Below are positions 7,827 to 16,404 of a stretch of DNA of 64,000 bases, piece by piece. The position numbers and the translations under genes were made by a program. The DNA is taken from assembly GCA_016458225.1 (NCBI GenBank), contig JAEMGR010000020.1:1-64000 (forward strand). Direction: 5' to 3'. Positions within the stretch are counted from its first letter, which is position 1, and the number at the start of each line of letters is the position of its first letter. Source of the stretch: Myxococcaceae bacterium JPH2. GTDB lineage: Bacteria; Myxococcota; Myxococcia; Myxococcales; Myxococcaceae. The notes beneath the pieces are model-generated. The model ran no database searches. It saw only the letters and a program-made list of their open reading frames with translations, and was not told the origin of the DNA.

Positions 7827-10800
7827 CTACGCGACCTTGCGGCGGCGGCTCAGCGCCAGCCCGGCGACCATCGCCAGGATGGGCAGCATGCCACCCAGCG
7901 AGCCGCCCGTCGCGGAGCAGCCCGACGAGTCGTTCTTCACCGACACGGAGAACAGCACCGGCTGCGAGGCCGCGCCGTGCGAGTCCTTCACGACCAGCGA
8001 GAAGGCGATCTGCGTGTCCTCATCCACCTCGGGCGCCGTGAAGACGAGCTTCGCGCCGTCCTGGGTCGGCTTGATGTTCGGACCGCCCACCTGCGTCCAG
8101 TGGTAGGTCATCTCGTCGCCGTCCGGATCCGTGAAGTTGGAGGCGTCGAAGACGATCTCCGTGCCTTCCTTGCGGGTGAACGCGCCGGGCGACTTGCCGG
8201 TGGGGGCGTGGTTGGGCGCCGCGTCCACGTTCTTCACCGTCACCGCCACCTCCTCGGTGGCCTCGGCGGTGCCGTCCGAGACGGTCAGCCGGAACACGAG
8301 CTGCGTGTCCGCATCGACCTCGGGGGCCGTGAAGGTCGCGACCGCCTTGTCCGCGCCCGTGAGGGTCGCGTGGACGCCGGTGTCATCCACCTGCTCCCAC
8401 GTGTACTCCAGCTCCTCGCCGTCCAGGTCGGACGAGCCCGAGCCATCCAGCGACACCTTCGTGGTGGAGCGCTCGTCCACCGTCTGCGGCGCGGTGGCCG
8501 AAGCGGTCGGAGGCTGGTTCACGTTGGCCACGAGGACTTCCACCGTCTGCGGCGCGCTCGTGTCCTGCCCGTCGCTGACGACGAGCTGGAACATGAGCGT
8601 GGAGTCCGTCGGAACGTCGGCCACGAACTTCGGGGTCGCGGTGTCCGCGCCCGTCAGCACCACCGGCGTGCCGCCGCCCACCTGCGTCCACTGGTACGTC
8701 AGCGCGTCCCCATCCGGGTCCATGCTGGCCGTGCCGTTGAGCGTGATGACCCGGCGCGTGAGGACGCCGTTCTTGAGCACGCCCTCGGTGAAGCCCGCGG
8801 AGAGGCCCGCGTGGGCGATCGGCCGGCGGTTGCACGTGCCGCCGTTGTTCGGCTCGCTCACCAGGGCCGCGAACGGCGTGCCCGTGATGTTGGTGAACTT
8901 GACCTCGTCGATGTCCATGCCGTTGCCGACAGAGTTCTCGTCACCCGCGATCCGGATGCGGAAGCGGACATCCATCCCCGCGAGGAACGTCTTGAAGTTC
9001 GTCTTCGACGCGTTCCAGCTCGGGAAGTTGGTGTTCGTGCCGAGGAAGCCCGGGCGCTCGCTGAGCGGCGTGTTGCCGGCTTCCGTCACCTGCAGGTTTC
9101 CGACGCTGTCCTTCGTGTAGCCCGGGTCGAAGCCGAGGTCGATCACATCGAACCACTCGACGCCATCCACGGTCAGCTCGAGCACGGCGCTGTCGTAGAA
9201 CGGAGCCAGCGGGCCGCTGTTGCTGAAGTCGGCCTCGAAGGAGTGCCGCTCGTAGAACGACAGGATGAAGTCTCCCGTGTCCTTCACGTGCACCCACGGC
9301 GACGTCAGCGTGATCTGCCCCGACTTGTCCGGGTTGAAGCCGTGGACGAAGCCGTCGCCGTCTTCCTCGCCGTGCGTCCAGTCATTGCCGCCGAGGACGT
9401 AGTTGGCGCTGGACGTCCAGCCCGCGAAGCCCACGTCGAACGTGTCCGTGGCGGACTGGCCGTAGGCGATGTCGTAGTTGATGCGCGGGTCGTACTCCGC
9501 CGACTTGCTCGAATCGGGCAGCTCCGCCGAGGTGAAGTCGACCTTCAGCCCCGCCGTGGCAGCCGGAGCACTGACGGCCTCCAGGGACACCTTGACGCTG
9601 ACCGTGGCCGACGCGCCGCGCGCCAGCGACGGGATGCTCACCGCGCCGGAGTCGGGGAAGACCACCGTGGCGGTGGTGCTGGCGGAAGAGACAACGCCCG
9701 TGAACGAGCCGATGTCCGCCGCGCCCACGTTGGTCACCGTGAAGTGCAGCATGCCGGTCTCGCCGACGTCGAGCACGCCGTCCTGATCACACCCGACCTG
9801 CGAGTCGTCGATGCGGAAGCCCGAGACCTGGATGTTGTTGCCGGCCTCGAAGCTCTCCACCACGCCAATGTGGTCCGCGGAACCGCGGTCCGGAGCAATG
9901 GCGCCAAACCCGGCGCCGCGCTTGGCGAACGCGTTCACGAAGCGCTGGTAGTCCGCGGGGTCGCTCGCCTTCGTCACGGCGAAGAGCGCGTCGCGGGCCT
10001 CCAGCAGGGTGGGGGAGTTCGGCGTCGCCTTGTAGCCAGCGACGATGTAGCGCTTCATCCGGTCCTGCGCCTCGGCGAACGGATGCGCCTTGAGCAGCTC
10101 GACGTAGCACTGCCACAGCATGGTGGCCCAGACCTCGCCGCCGTTGTGGACCTCGGCGTTGCCCACGCCGGTCTGTCCCGACGCGGCCTGGTTCTTGGGC
10201 AGCGGGTTGCCGTTGGCGAAGTGCTTGAACGTCAGCGCGTTCTTGGTGAAGTCCGTGCTGTAGGGGATGCGGCGGATACCGTAGTAGTAGCCGTTGTTCG
10301 CGCCACCGCTCGAGGTGTAGCCCGCGACCGAGTACACGCCCTGCCACTGGTCGTTGCCGGCCTTGGTGACGTCGCTCTCCTTCACCTGCATCAGCATCGC
10401 GTGGAAGTCGGCCCAGCCCTCGCCCATCGCGCGGCCCTGGTTGTTCACCAGACCCGCGGCGTTACCGACGAGGCGGTTGCTGATGTAGTGACCCCACTCG
10501 TGCGCGATGATGCCGTTGTCGATGGTGCCGTCGCGATCCAGGTCCGGCGAGCGGCGCATCTTGAGGGTGAGCGTGTCGCCCTTGTCCGTCTCGGTCTTCC
10601 AGGCCGCGGCCGTGGCCTGGCTGACAGACTGGACGGGGATGGTGACCTTGGGCTCTTCGCCGCCGAGTCCAGGGGCGTCACCGGGCGCGTTGTTGCCGAT
10701 GATGACGCCGATGGCGCCAGCCGTCTGGGCGTTCAGCGCCTTGGTGGAGAAGTTACAGCTGCCGCGCGTGATGATCGCGATCTTCCCCTTGAACGCATCC

Positions 10801-12413
10801 GCCGCGAAGGCGGTGCAGCCCAGCGCATTGTCCGCGGGGGCGAACAGGGCCGTGCCCTCAATCTCGAACTTGGACGCACCGAAGGGCGCCGAGTTGGAGT
10901 CGTAGAGGCCGGCGATCGACGCGGGCGTCTGGACGCGCACCTCGGGCCGGCCGTCGAACACGTACATCTGCATGCGGGGCGAGGCGCCGTCCGCGGGCGT
11001 GCGCATGTTCGCGTTGTTGCGCGAGGTGGAGTCCTGCCCCTCGGCGCGCATCTGGTCGCCTTCGACGCCGCCACGGCCGAAGTTGAACGCCTGGGCGTTG
11101 CCCGCGGCTTCGTCGAAGCCCGCGTCGTAGTACCAGTCGTGCAGGAAGTTGGTGACGTAGAACAGGTTGACGATGGACGCCTTGATCTGTTCCCGGCTCG
11201 TCTGCGGCGACTTGGTCGTGTCGTAGACGTAGTTGAACGTGTTGGGCGCGGTCACGTCGGCGCGGAAGTCGGTGGAGGGCTGGAAGCCGTCACCGCCGCC
11301 GAGGTCGGCGTACGCGTCCACGTTGTTGCCGGTGGTCTGCGTGGCGTTCGCCGGCAGCCAGGGGTCGTTCCGGCTGAACGGGCTGTTGGTGATCTCCACC
11401 ACGTTGGGCGGCAGCGTCAGCGGCGCCTGGAACCGGTTCGGCGTCCCCGTGGGGTGCGGGGTCGCGTCATTGCCCTGCGGACCGTCGTAGGGGATGTACG
11501 GCGGGAAGGTGTCCGCCCAGACCGTGTACTTGTACGGCGCCGCGGCGTGCGCGGTCAGGTCGTTGCGGAACAGCACCGCACCGGACGCCGCCGACACCAC
11601 GTAGGAGAAGTAGGTCGAGCTGCTCGAGGCCTTGGGCCCGGCGTTGACCTCGACGTAGTACGCGGGCTCCAGGCGGCCAGCGAGCGTGAAGAAGACCTTC
11701 TTCGCGCGGGCCGGGGACACCAGCTTCTGGGGGAGGGCCGAGGTCGCGCCCTCGTCCATCTCGAAGAAGGTGTAGTCGCCCTTGGTCCCGGCGTTGGTGA
11801 AGGCGCGGGGGGCCGCGTCGGAGCCGGTGCTGTTCTTGAAGGCGGCGGCGACGGCGTCCGCGGCGCTCAAGCGGAAGGCGCCCGTGCGAGCGCTGGTGCG
11901 CGCGGCCAGGGACATCTCGGTGGGGGCCAGGTAGCCGGACACCGCGACGAGCCCGAGGTTCTGGTCCATGACGACCTTGACCTCGTTGCGGAACACCTCG
12001 ACGCCGTCGATGGACTGGTTGAAGGTCGCGACGACCGCGCCCTGACCCGTCTGGTGGATGGCGCGCAGGTTCGCGCCGGCCACGTCATCGCGGGTCAGCC
12101 GGTAGGCATCCGCGACGTTCTGCAGGTGCGCGCGCGCGGCGGTCTCGGGACGCATCACGGCCTGGGTCTGGATGACCGACCGGCTCGCCGAGCCATTCGA
12201 GTTGGCCCACACGAACGTGGGCACGCCGAGCCGGGCCTCGGTCTGCTCGATGCTGATTCCTCGGGCCGCCGCCGAGGATGCATCCACGGCGAGGGGACGA
12301 GAATCACGCTGCTCCAGGAACGCGTCGTAATTCGACCGCTCCTTGGCCCACGCGCTGGTGCCGGCCACGGGCACCAGCAGCAGGCTGGTCAACAGTTTTT
12401 CCCTGAGACGCAT
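7827..12413 (-). CDS. Secreted M36 (fungalysin-type) metalloprotease with PA, PKD-like repeats and MYXO-CTERM tail
   Basis: About 1528 aa from the ATG at 12413, which is preceded by an AAGGAAGG ribosome-binding site; a longer reading from 12476 is rejected. Order: signal peptide (LLTSLLLVPVAGTSAWA), a fungalysin/thermolysin propeptide near residues 100-165, and the peptidase domain with zinc motif HEWGH near 637-641 and third ligand in GEGWADFHAM. A protease-associated domain is inserted at about 500-610 just before it. Then come a jelly-roll-like region, three PKD/cadherin-like repeats (about 1190-1490), and a C-terminal Cys, Gly-rich spacer, hydrophobic helix and RRRK. That tail is the MYXO-CTERM signal for myxosortase sorting to the surface or medium. 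Likely role: extracellular protein digestion, for example of prey. Confidence 0.95.
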   Translation of the reverse strand: MRLREKLLTSLLLVPVAGTSAWAKERSNYDAFLEQRDSRPLAVDASSAAARGISIEQTEARLGVPTFVWANSNGSASRSVIQTQAVMRPETAARAHLQNVADAYRLTRDDVAGANLRAIHQTGQGAVVATFNQSIDGVEVFRNEVKVVMDQNLGLVAVSGYLAPTEMSLAARTSARTGAFRLSAADAVAAAFKNSTGSDAAPRAFTNAGTKGDYTFFEMDEGATSALPQKLVSPARAKKVFFTLAGRLEPAYYVEVNAGPKASSSSTYFSYVVSAASGAVLFRNDLTAHAAAPYKYTVWADTFPPYIPYDGPQGNDATPHPTGTPNRFQAPLTLPPNVVEITNSPFSRNDPWLPANATQTTGNNVDAYADLGGGDGFQPSTDFRADVTAPNTFNYVYDTTKSPQTSREQIKASIVNLFYVTNFLHDWYYDAGFDEAAGNAQAFNFGRGGVEGDQMRAEGQDSTSRNNANMRTPADGASPRMQMYVFDGRPEVRVQTPASIAGLYDSNSAPFGASKFEIEGTALFAPADNALGCTAFAADAFKGKIAIITRGSCNFSTKALNAQTAGAIGVIIGNNAPGDAPGLGGEEPKVTIPVQSVSQATAAAWKTETDKGDTLTLKMRRSPDLDRDGTIDNGIIAHEWGHYISNRLVGNAAGLVNNQGRAMGEGWADFHAMLMQVKESDVTKAGNDQWQGVYSVAGYTSSGGANNGYYYGIRRIPYSTDFTKNALTFKHFANGNPLPKNQAASGQTGVGNAEVHNGGEVWATMLWQCYVELLKAHPFAEAQDRMKRYIVAGYKATPNSPTLLEARDALFAVTKASDPADYQRFVNAFAKRGAGFGAIAPDRGSADHIGVVESFEAGNNIQVSGFRIDDSQVGCDQDGVLDVGETGMLHFTVTNVGAADIGSFTGVVSSASTTATVVFPDSGAVSIPSLARGASATVSVKVSLEAVSAPAATAGLKVDFTSAELPDSSKSAEYDPRINYDIAYGQSATDTFDVGFAGWTSSANYVLGGNDWTHGEEDGDGFVHGFNPDKSGQITLTSPWVHVKDTGDFILSFYERHSFEADFSNSGPLAPFYDSAVLELTVDGVEWFDVIDLGFDPGYTKDSVGNLQVTEAGNTPLSERPGFLGTNTNFPSWNASKTNFKTFLAGMDVRFRIRIAGDENSVGNGMDIDEVKFTNITGTPFAALVSEPNNGGTCNRRPIAHAGLSAGFTEGVLKNGVLTRRVITLNGTASMDPDGDALTYQWTQVGGGTPVVLTGADTATPKFVADVPTDSTLMFQLVVSDGQDTSAPQTVEVLVANVNQPPTASATAPQTVDERSTTKVSLDGSGSSDLDGEELEYTWEQVDDTGVHATLTGADKAVATFTAPEVDADTQLVFRLTVSDGTAEATEEVAVTVKNVDAAPNHAPTGKSPGAFTRKEGTEIVFDASNFTDPDGDEMTYHWTQVGGPNIKPTQDGAKLVFTAPEVDEDTQIAFSLVVKDSHGAASQPVLFSVSVKNDSSGCSATGGSLGGMLPILAMVAGLALSRRRKVA

Positions 12414-12565
12414 GCGCCTTCCTTCTGGGGGGTGAGAACCACTGCGTACTGCGTTGCTGCACGACGGCAGGCGCACCCCAGCCGGGGGTGGCGAGGGGGC
12501 GCCTACGGGTCCGGGCTGAGAAAAGTCAGCCGGAATGAGAACGCCCCCAAGCCTGTCTTGTCGCA

Positions 12566-12577
12566 GTGTCGCGACAC
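12566..12577. promoter_or_regulatory. Perfect 12-bp palindrome, possible operator
   Basis: GTGTCGCGACAC reads identically on both strands and lies 153 bases upstream of the M36 protease start. Related half-sites (TTGTCGCA before it, TGTGACGG after it) flank it. This looks like a binding site for a dimeric regulator, but no regulator can be named, and such a GC-rich palindrome could arise by chance. Confidence 0.3.
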
Positions 12578-12844
12578 ATGTGACGGGCGGGGGGCGGCGT
12601 GAAACATGAGAGGTGTAGCGGGCGGCCCAGGGTGCTCGCGCGAAGCCGTGCGAGCTCTGACGGTCGGTGTATCACTTGCGACGGTCTGTGACTGGTATCC
12701 GCCAATCGACTGCGCTCCACGGCCGAGCCTTCAGCCGTGCTGTTCACGGCAATTCGTTCTAGTGAAGGCGCATGCTAACCAGGACGCTGGAACGTTGAGA
12801 AGAGGGGGCCCGCAACATTCCGTCTGGGTATTCGTGGAATCACG

Positions 12845-12877
12845 ATGAATCGGGCTTTGTTTCTGGTGCTGCTGTAA
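12845..12877 (+). other. Ten-codon reading frame, leader peptide or gene remnant
   Basis: An ATG with a GTGGA element 6 to 10 bases upstream encodes MNRALFLVLL followed by TAA. The composition is that of the first part of a signal peptide cut short. It could be a leader peptide, the relic of a decayed secreted protein, or chance. No coding continuation is apparent downstream. Confidence 0.2.
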
Positions 12878-13092
12878 CAAGGTGAGTTCTGGTTTCGTCG
12901 CAAACGCGGTCGGCCCAAATCGAAATTCGAGAAGGGCGTGGCTTGATGTCTTGTTTTGGGGGGATGTCTCGGAGTCGCGCGTGGGATGTGTGGATTTGAT
13001 GGGCGCGTGGTGCCCAGGCGGAGGCCGGGCGGTGCCGCGGCTCCTGGCTTCACGCCTGGGGTGGGCGGGGAGGCTTCGGGTGAGGGCGGAGG

Positions 13093-14019
13093 TCAGCCCT
13101 CGTAGATGTGGAACCCGTAGCTGCCCTGTCCGCTGGGCAGATACATGCGCAGGTACACGGTTCCGCTGGTAGGCACGGTGAAGTCGATCGTCGGGTTCTG
13201 CTCCGTGAAGAGCGGATTCTTGGTGTCGCCATTCCCAAACACGGCGACCACGGGCAGGACGCGGTCCTGCGGGCCCTGGAAGGTGATCCGGTAGTGGCGC
13301 GTGCTGCTCGCGCTGAAGCGGAACCAGTCGTCGTCGTACTGGTACTCGAAGCGACCGAAGTGATCTTGCGGGCTCGTCGTGTCGAAGCTGTCCGGCGTCA
13401 GCGACGTGGCCTCACTCGGGAGGTCGCCGTGGTCATCCATTCCCACGTCGGTGAGCGTCAGCGCGTACGCGCCGACGGCGGCCGAGATGTCCACGGGCGA
13501 ATGACTGACACGGAGGAAATACGGCGCGGCGCTCCGGGCCTTGAATCCAAGCACCGCCTGCCCCGTGCTCTCGTGCGTGCCGAGATACTGGCCGCCCTGA
13601 TCGAACGCATCCACGCGCGGCATCAGGCTGCCCGAGGGCTTCACCGTCACGCTGTAGATGTGTCCCAGCTGGCCATCCACCCGGAAGAAGTCGAAGTCGC
13701 CAATGGGCTCGATGGTCTGTTGATGCACCGCGGAGCCCGGCGCCAGGGTCCGCGCTCGGGCCTGACAGTCATCCGGCTCCGCGGCATCCCCGAAGTGTTC
13801 GGCGCAGTTGGCCGCGCTCACGGGCTCGCAGGTCCCGTTGGGGCGCGCCACGAAGCCCGTGTCACACAGACAGCGGGCCTCGTTCGACTCGACCACGCAT
13901 TGGCCTCGGTTCGCGTCCCGGCAGGGATTGGGGGAGCACGGATCCGACGCGTCCTTCACGGTACATCCCGCGCCGCACAGGAGCGCGGCGGCGAGCAGGG
14001 CAGGGGAGCGGAAATTCAT
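13093..14019 (-). CDS. Predicted lipoprotein with an EGF-like module and PPC-like beta domains
   Basis: 308 aa from the ATG at 14019, which overlaps the end region of the upstream SDR gene (TGA then ATG within 5 bases), so the two are coupled. A short signal (SPALLAAALLCGAGC) ends in a probable but slightly atypical lipobox Cys. Residues of about 25-65 hold six cysteines in an EGF-like pattern (CSPNPC, GQC, ARCLC, GTC). Two beta-rich domains follow, with FDFFRVDGQLGHIYSV and YDDDWFRFSASSTRHYRITF, resembling prepeptidase C-terminal (PPC) domains found in secreted proteins. It is probably anchored in the outer membrane. Function is unknown; adhesion or binding is only a guess. Confidence 0.75.
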   Translation of the reverse strand: MNFRSPALLAAALLCGAGCTVKDASDPCSPNPCRDANRGQCVVESNEARCLCDTGFVARPNGTCEPVSAANCAEHFGDAAEPDDCQARARTLAPGSAVHQQTIEPIGDFDFFRVDGQLGHIYSVTVKPSGSLMPRVDAFDQGGQYLGTHESTGQAVLGFKARSAAPYFLRVSHSPVDISAAVGAYALTLTDVGMDDHGDLPSEATSLTPDSFDTTSPQDHFGRFEYQYDDDWFRFSASSTRHYRITFQGPQDRVLPVVAVFGNGDTKNPLFTEQNPTIDFTVPTSGTVYLRMYLPSGQGSYGFHIYEG

Positions 14020-14020
14020 A

Positions 14021-15184
14021 TCAGCGTCCCGGACGCGGAGTGGGGCCGGTTTCTTCAACCGCCGCGAACGGTCCGTGATCCAGCGGATCCTCCACCTCCG
14101 CGCCCTCACGCCGCTGCTTGTATTGCTCGCGCACGTAGGCCACCAGCTGCTCCAGATAGGAAGACAGCGGGGGACACCGCACGCCCGTACCGTCCAGCAG
14201 CTCGAGCGTGTTGTGGCAATTGTAGATGGCCAGGTGATTCACATAGCTGATGGCCGCGCGCTGGGGCCGCGCGAGCTTTTCAAGCAAGGGCAGACGAAGC
14301 ATGACGTCCGCCGCGCGCGCCGACAGGTTGAAGCGAGGCAGGCGCTTGTTGGCCTTCTCCGCGATGAGTTCGTACACGCGCCGCGCGCTCATGGGGTTGG
14401 GGTCCACCAGGTGGAACGTGCGGCCCGCCGCGCGCGGATCCTTGGACAGCCGCCAGACCGCCTCGACGACGAAGTCCACCGGCACCACGTTGAGCGGCGC
14501 CACGCCATTGCCCGGCAAGGGCAGCGGCACCACCAGCGGCGAGGTGACCAGGAGGATGCCCAGGTAGTAGGGCCCCTCGAATCGATCAATCTCCCCCGTG
14601 CGCGAGTCGCCCACCACGCTGGACGGCCGGTACACCGTCACGGGCAGGGTGGCCGCCGCGCGCTGTACCAGCCGCTCCGCCTGGAACTTTGATTCCTCAT
14701 AGGCGTTGCGGAAGCCCTGGGCGCGATCCAGCTCGTCCTCGGCGATGACGCCGACCCGGTCGCCGGACACGTAGCAGGTGGAGAAGTAGTTGAAGCGCGC
14801 GAGGTGCTCGCAGTCGCGCGCCAGCTCCAGCATGTTGCGCGTGCCGTCCACGTTCACGCGCCACGCGGTCTCCTTGGCCACGCCCAGCTGGGACACCGCG
14901 GCGAGGTGGAAGACATCCGTCACCCGCTCGCACAGGTGCTGGTACTCCTCGCCGGACAGGCCCAGGTGCATGTCCACCACGTCGCCGGTGAGCAGCTCCA
15001 CCCGCGCGCCTTGGATGTGCGCCGCGTGCTTCTGCGCTTCCTTGAGCACCTTGGGCTGGACCAGCGCGTAGATGTGCGCCTTGGGGTCCTCCCTCGCGAT
15101 GTGCTCCACCAGCCGCTTGCCGATGAACCCCGGGTAGCCCGTGATGAAGTACGTCGCCGAGCCCTTCTTCCGCGTCTCGCTCAT
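14021..15184 (-). CDS. Extended SDR oxidoreductase, fatty acyl-CoA reductase-like
   Basis: 387 aa from the ATG at 15184. The Rossmann start FITGYPGFIGKRLVEHI carries the TGxxGxxG nucleotide motif of extended short-chain dehydrogenases. The YEESKFQAE segment has the catalytic Tyr-x-x-x-Lys. The middle (FNYFSTCYVSG, VTVYRPSSVVGDSRTG) resembles the NAD_binding_4/male-sterility group that includes fatty acyl-CoA and thioester reductases. The likely cofactor is NADP(H). It lies 23 bases downstream of coaE on the same strand and is coupled to a lipoprotein gene. Alternatives are a nucleotide-sugar epimerase-like enzyme, so the substrate is not assigned. Confidence 0.8.
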   Translation of the reverse strand: MSETRKKGSATYFITGYPGFIGKRLVEHIAREDPKAHIYALVQPKVLKEAQKHAAHIQGARVELLTGDVVDMHLGLSGEEYQHLCERVTDVFHLAAVSQLGVAKETAWRVNVDGTRNMLELARDCEHLARFNYFSTCYVSGDRVGVIAEDELDRAQGFRNAYEESKFQAERLVQRAAATLPVTVYRPSSVVGDSRTGEIDRFEGPYYLGILLVTSPLVVPLPLPGNGVAPLNVVPVDFVVEAVWRLSKDPRAAGRTFHLVDPNPMSARRVYELIAEKANKRLPRFNLSARAADVMLRLPLLEKLARPQRAAISYVNHLAIYNCHNTLELLDGTGVRCPPLSSYLEQLVAYVREQYKQRREGAEVEDPLDHGPFAAVEETGPTPRPGR

Positions 15185-15207
15185 TCGGCGCGCAGCATAC
15201 CCGCCCG

Positions 15208-15804
15208 TCAGCCGCGCGCGAGCATGGCGCGCCACATCGCTTCCACCTGTGCCCGGGTGGCGTCCAGGCCCGCGCTGTTGTCGAGGACCCACGTCGCGTG
15301 CACGCGCTTGTCGTCGAGGGGAAGCTGAGCGGCCAGCCGAGCCTCGGCCGCGCTTTCGTCCAGCCCATCACGCGCCATCAACCGCGCCTTCTGCACGTCC
15401 CGAGGCACCCAGACGAGCGCCACGCCCTCCATCCACGCGTGCATCCCGCTCTCGATGAGCAGCGGCACGTCGTAGATGACGCGCTTCTCGCCCTGGGCTT
15501 CCAGCGCCTGCACCCGGCTGAGGAAGGCATCGCGCACGAGCGGGTGGATGATGGCGTTGAGGGCGGCGCGCTCGGAAGGGGTGGCGAAGATGTGCGCGCC
15601 CAGCTTCGCTCGGTCCAGGCGTCCATCCGGGCCCACCACGCCGGGGAAGCGCGCGGCCACCGCGGCGAGGCCCGGGGTGCCTGGCTCGACGACCTCGCGG
15701 GCGAGCACGTCCGCGTCCACCACCTGCGCGCCCAGCTCGCGGAGCATCCGCGTGACGGTGCTCTTGCCGGACGCGATGCCGCCCGTCAGTCCAAAGACGT
15801 GCAC
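15208..15804 (-). CDS. coaE: Dephospho-CoA kinase
   Basis: 198 aa, GTG start at 15804. It catalyses the last step of coenzyme A synthesis, ATP-dependent phosphorylation of the 3'-hydroxyl of dephospho-CoA. The P-loop GGIASGKST is at residues 8-16. It is followed by VVDADVLAREVV with the Asp that binds substrate, then IIHPLVR, IYDVPLLIESG and a lid region ending in ARLAAQLPLDDK, all characteristic of CoaE. The length is typical. It begins 2 bases after a small secreted-protein gene ends, and the SDR gene follows, so it sits in the middle of a leftward operon. Confidence 0.95.
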   Translation of the reverse strand: MHVFGLTGGIASGKSTVTRMLRELGAQVVDADVLAREVVEPGTPGLAAVAARFPGVVGPDGRLDRAKLGAHIFATPSERAALNAIIHPLVRDAFLSRVQALEAQGEKRVIYDVPLLIESGMHAWMEGVALVWVPRDVQKARLMARDGLDESAAEARLAAQLPLDDKRVHATWVLDNSAGLDATRAQVEAMWRAMLARG

Positions 15805-15806
15805 GG

Positions 15807-16274
15807 CTACTTCGCGGCCTTCTGCGTGGTGAAGATGAACGAGTGCACCGTCTTGCCGTCCTCGTTGAAGAAGATGGCCAGCCCCAGCTTGGGGTAGAGG
15901 AAGTAGGTGCGGAAGTCGTCCGTCAGCTTGCGCAGGTAGCAGGGCGTGGCCGGCGCGGGGCCCGCGGGGCAGGCCGGGCCGTAGCTGTTCTCGATGGTCT
16001 CCTTGTCGATGACAGGACCGGGGAACACGTCGATGCGCTCGACGAACTGCGTGGCGGGATCCACCTTGAACTGGGTCTGCGTGGTGCCCTTGATGGCTTC
16101 CTTCGAGAAGTAGGCGATGACCTCCTTGCCGTCCTGGGTGACGGTGCGCGAGGGCTCACCGAACTTCTTGAGGACTTCCTCGCGCTTGGAGACCCCGGGC
16201 TCGATGCCCTGCCAGGGCTTGGCGGCGGCGGGCACGGCGGCGAAGAGGATGGCGACGAGGGCGAAGGTACGCAT
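15807..16274 (-). CDS. Small secreted or periplasmic protein, unknown function
   Basis: 155 aa from the ATG at 16274, with a clear signal peptide (FALVAILFAAVPAAAKPW). After it, GIEPGVSKREEVLKKFGEPSRTV resembles the small SmpA/BLIP-like fold common in exported proteins, in which a helix pair is followed by beta strands. The rest is short beta strands and a Cys pair (GPACPAGPAPATPC). It is the first gene of a leftward operon with coaE. The exact function is not recognisable. Confidence 0.7.
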   Translation of the reverse strand: MRTFALVAILFAAVPAAAKPWQGIEPGVSKREEVLKKFGEPSRTVTQDGKEVIAYFSKEAIKGTTQTQFKVDPATQFVERIDVFPGPVIDKETIENSYGPACPAGPAPATPCYLRKLTDDFRTYFLYPKLGLAIFFNEDGKTVHSFIFTTQKAAK

Positions 16275-16404
16275 CACGGCTCCCCTAACGGATCGGACCG
16301 GCACGACTCAAGGCCCTTCCCTGTAAACGTGCATGGGCATCGGACATTCAATCACGAACGAGACGCCTTGCCCCATCCGGAGCCCTCTGCTACGTCCGAC
16401 GGCC

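Larger units (their letters stand above)
12414..13092. other. 679-bp non-coding gap upstream of the M36 gene
   Basis: Upstream region of the leftward M36 gene and downstream region of a leftward lipoprotein gene. It is visibly less GC-rich than its surroundings in the 12.8-12.95 kb part. No open frame with convincing coding character spans it. It holds the M36 ribosome-binding site, a perfect 12-bp palindrome at 12566-12577, and a 10-codon reading frame at 12845-12877, both listed separately. Confidence 0.6.

Noticed and set aside
7701-12602. A very long plus-strand open frame (about 1633 codons) opposite the M36 protease
   Set aside because: It is rich in Arg/Ala/Val with no motif and mirrors a clear protein on the other strand; long antisense frames are a normal product of strong GC bias at third codon positions.
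12606-13172. Two short plus-strand frames (80 and 96 codons) in the gap before the lipoprotein
   Set aside because: No ribosome-binding site, no family motif and atypical codon pattern.
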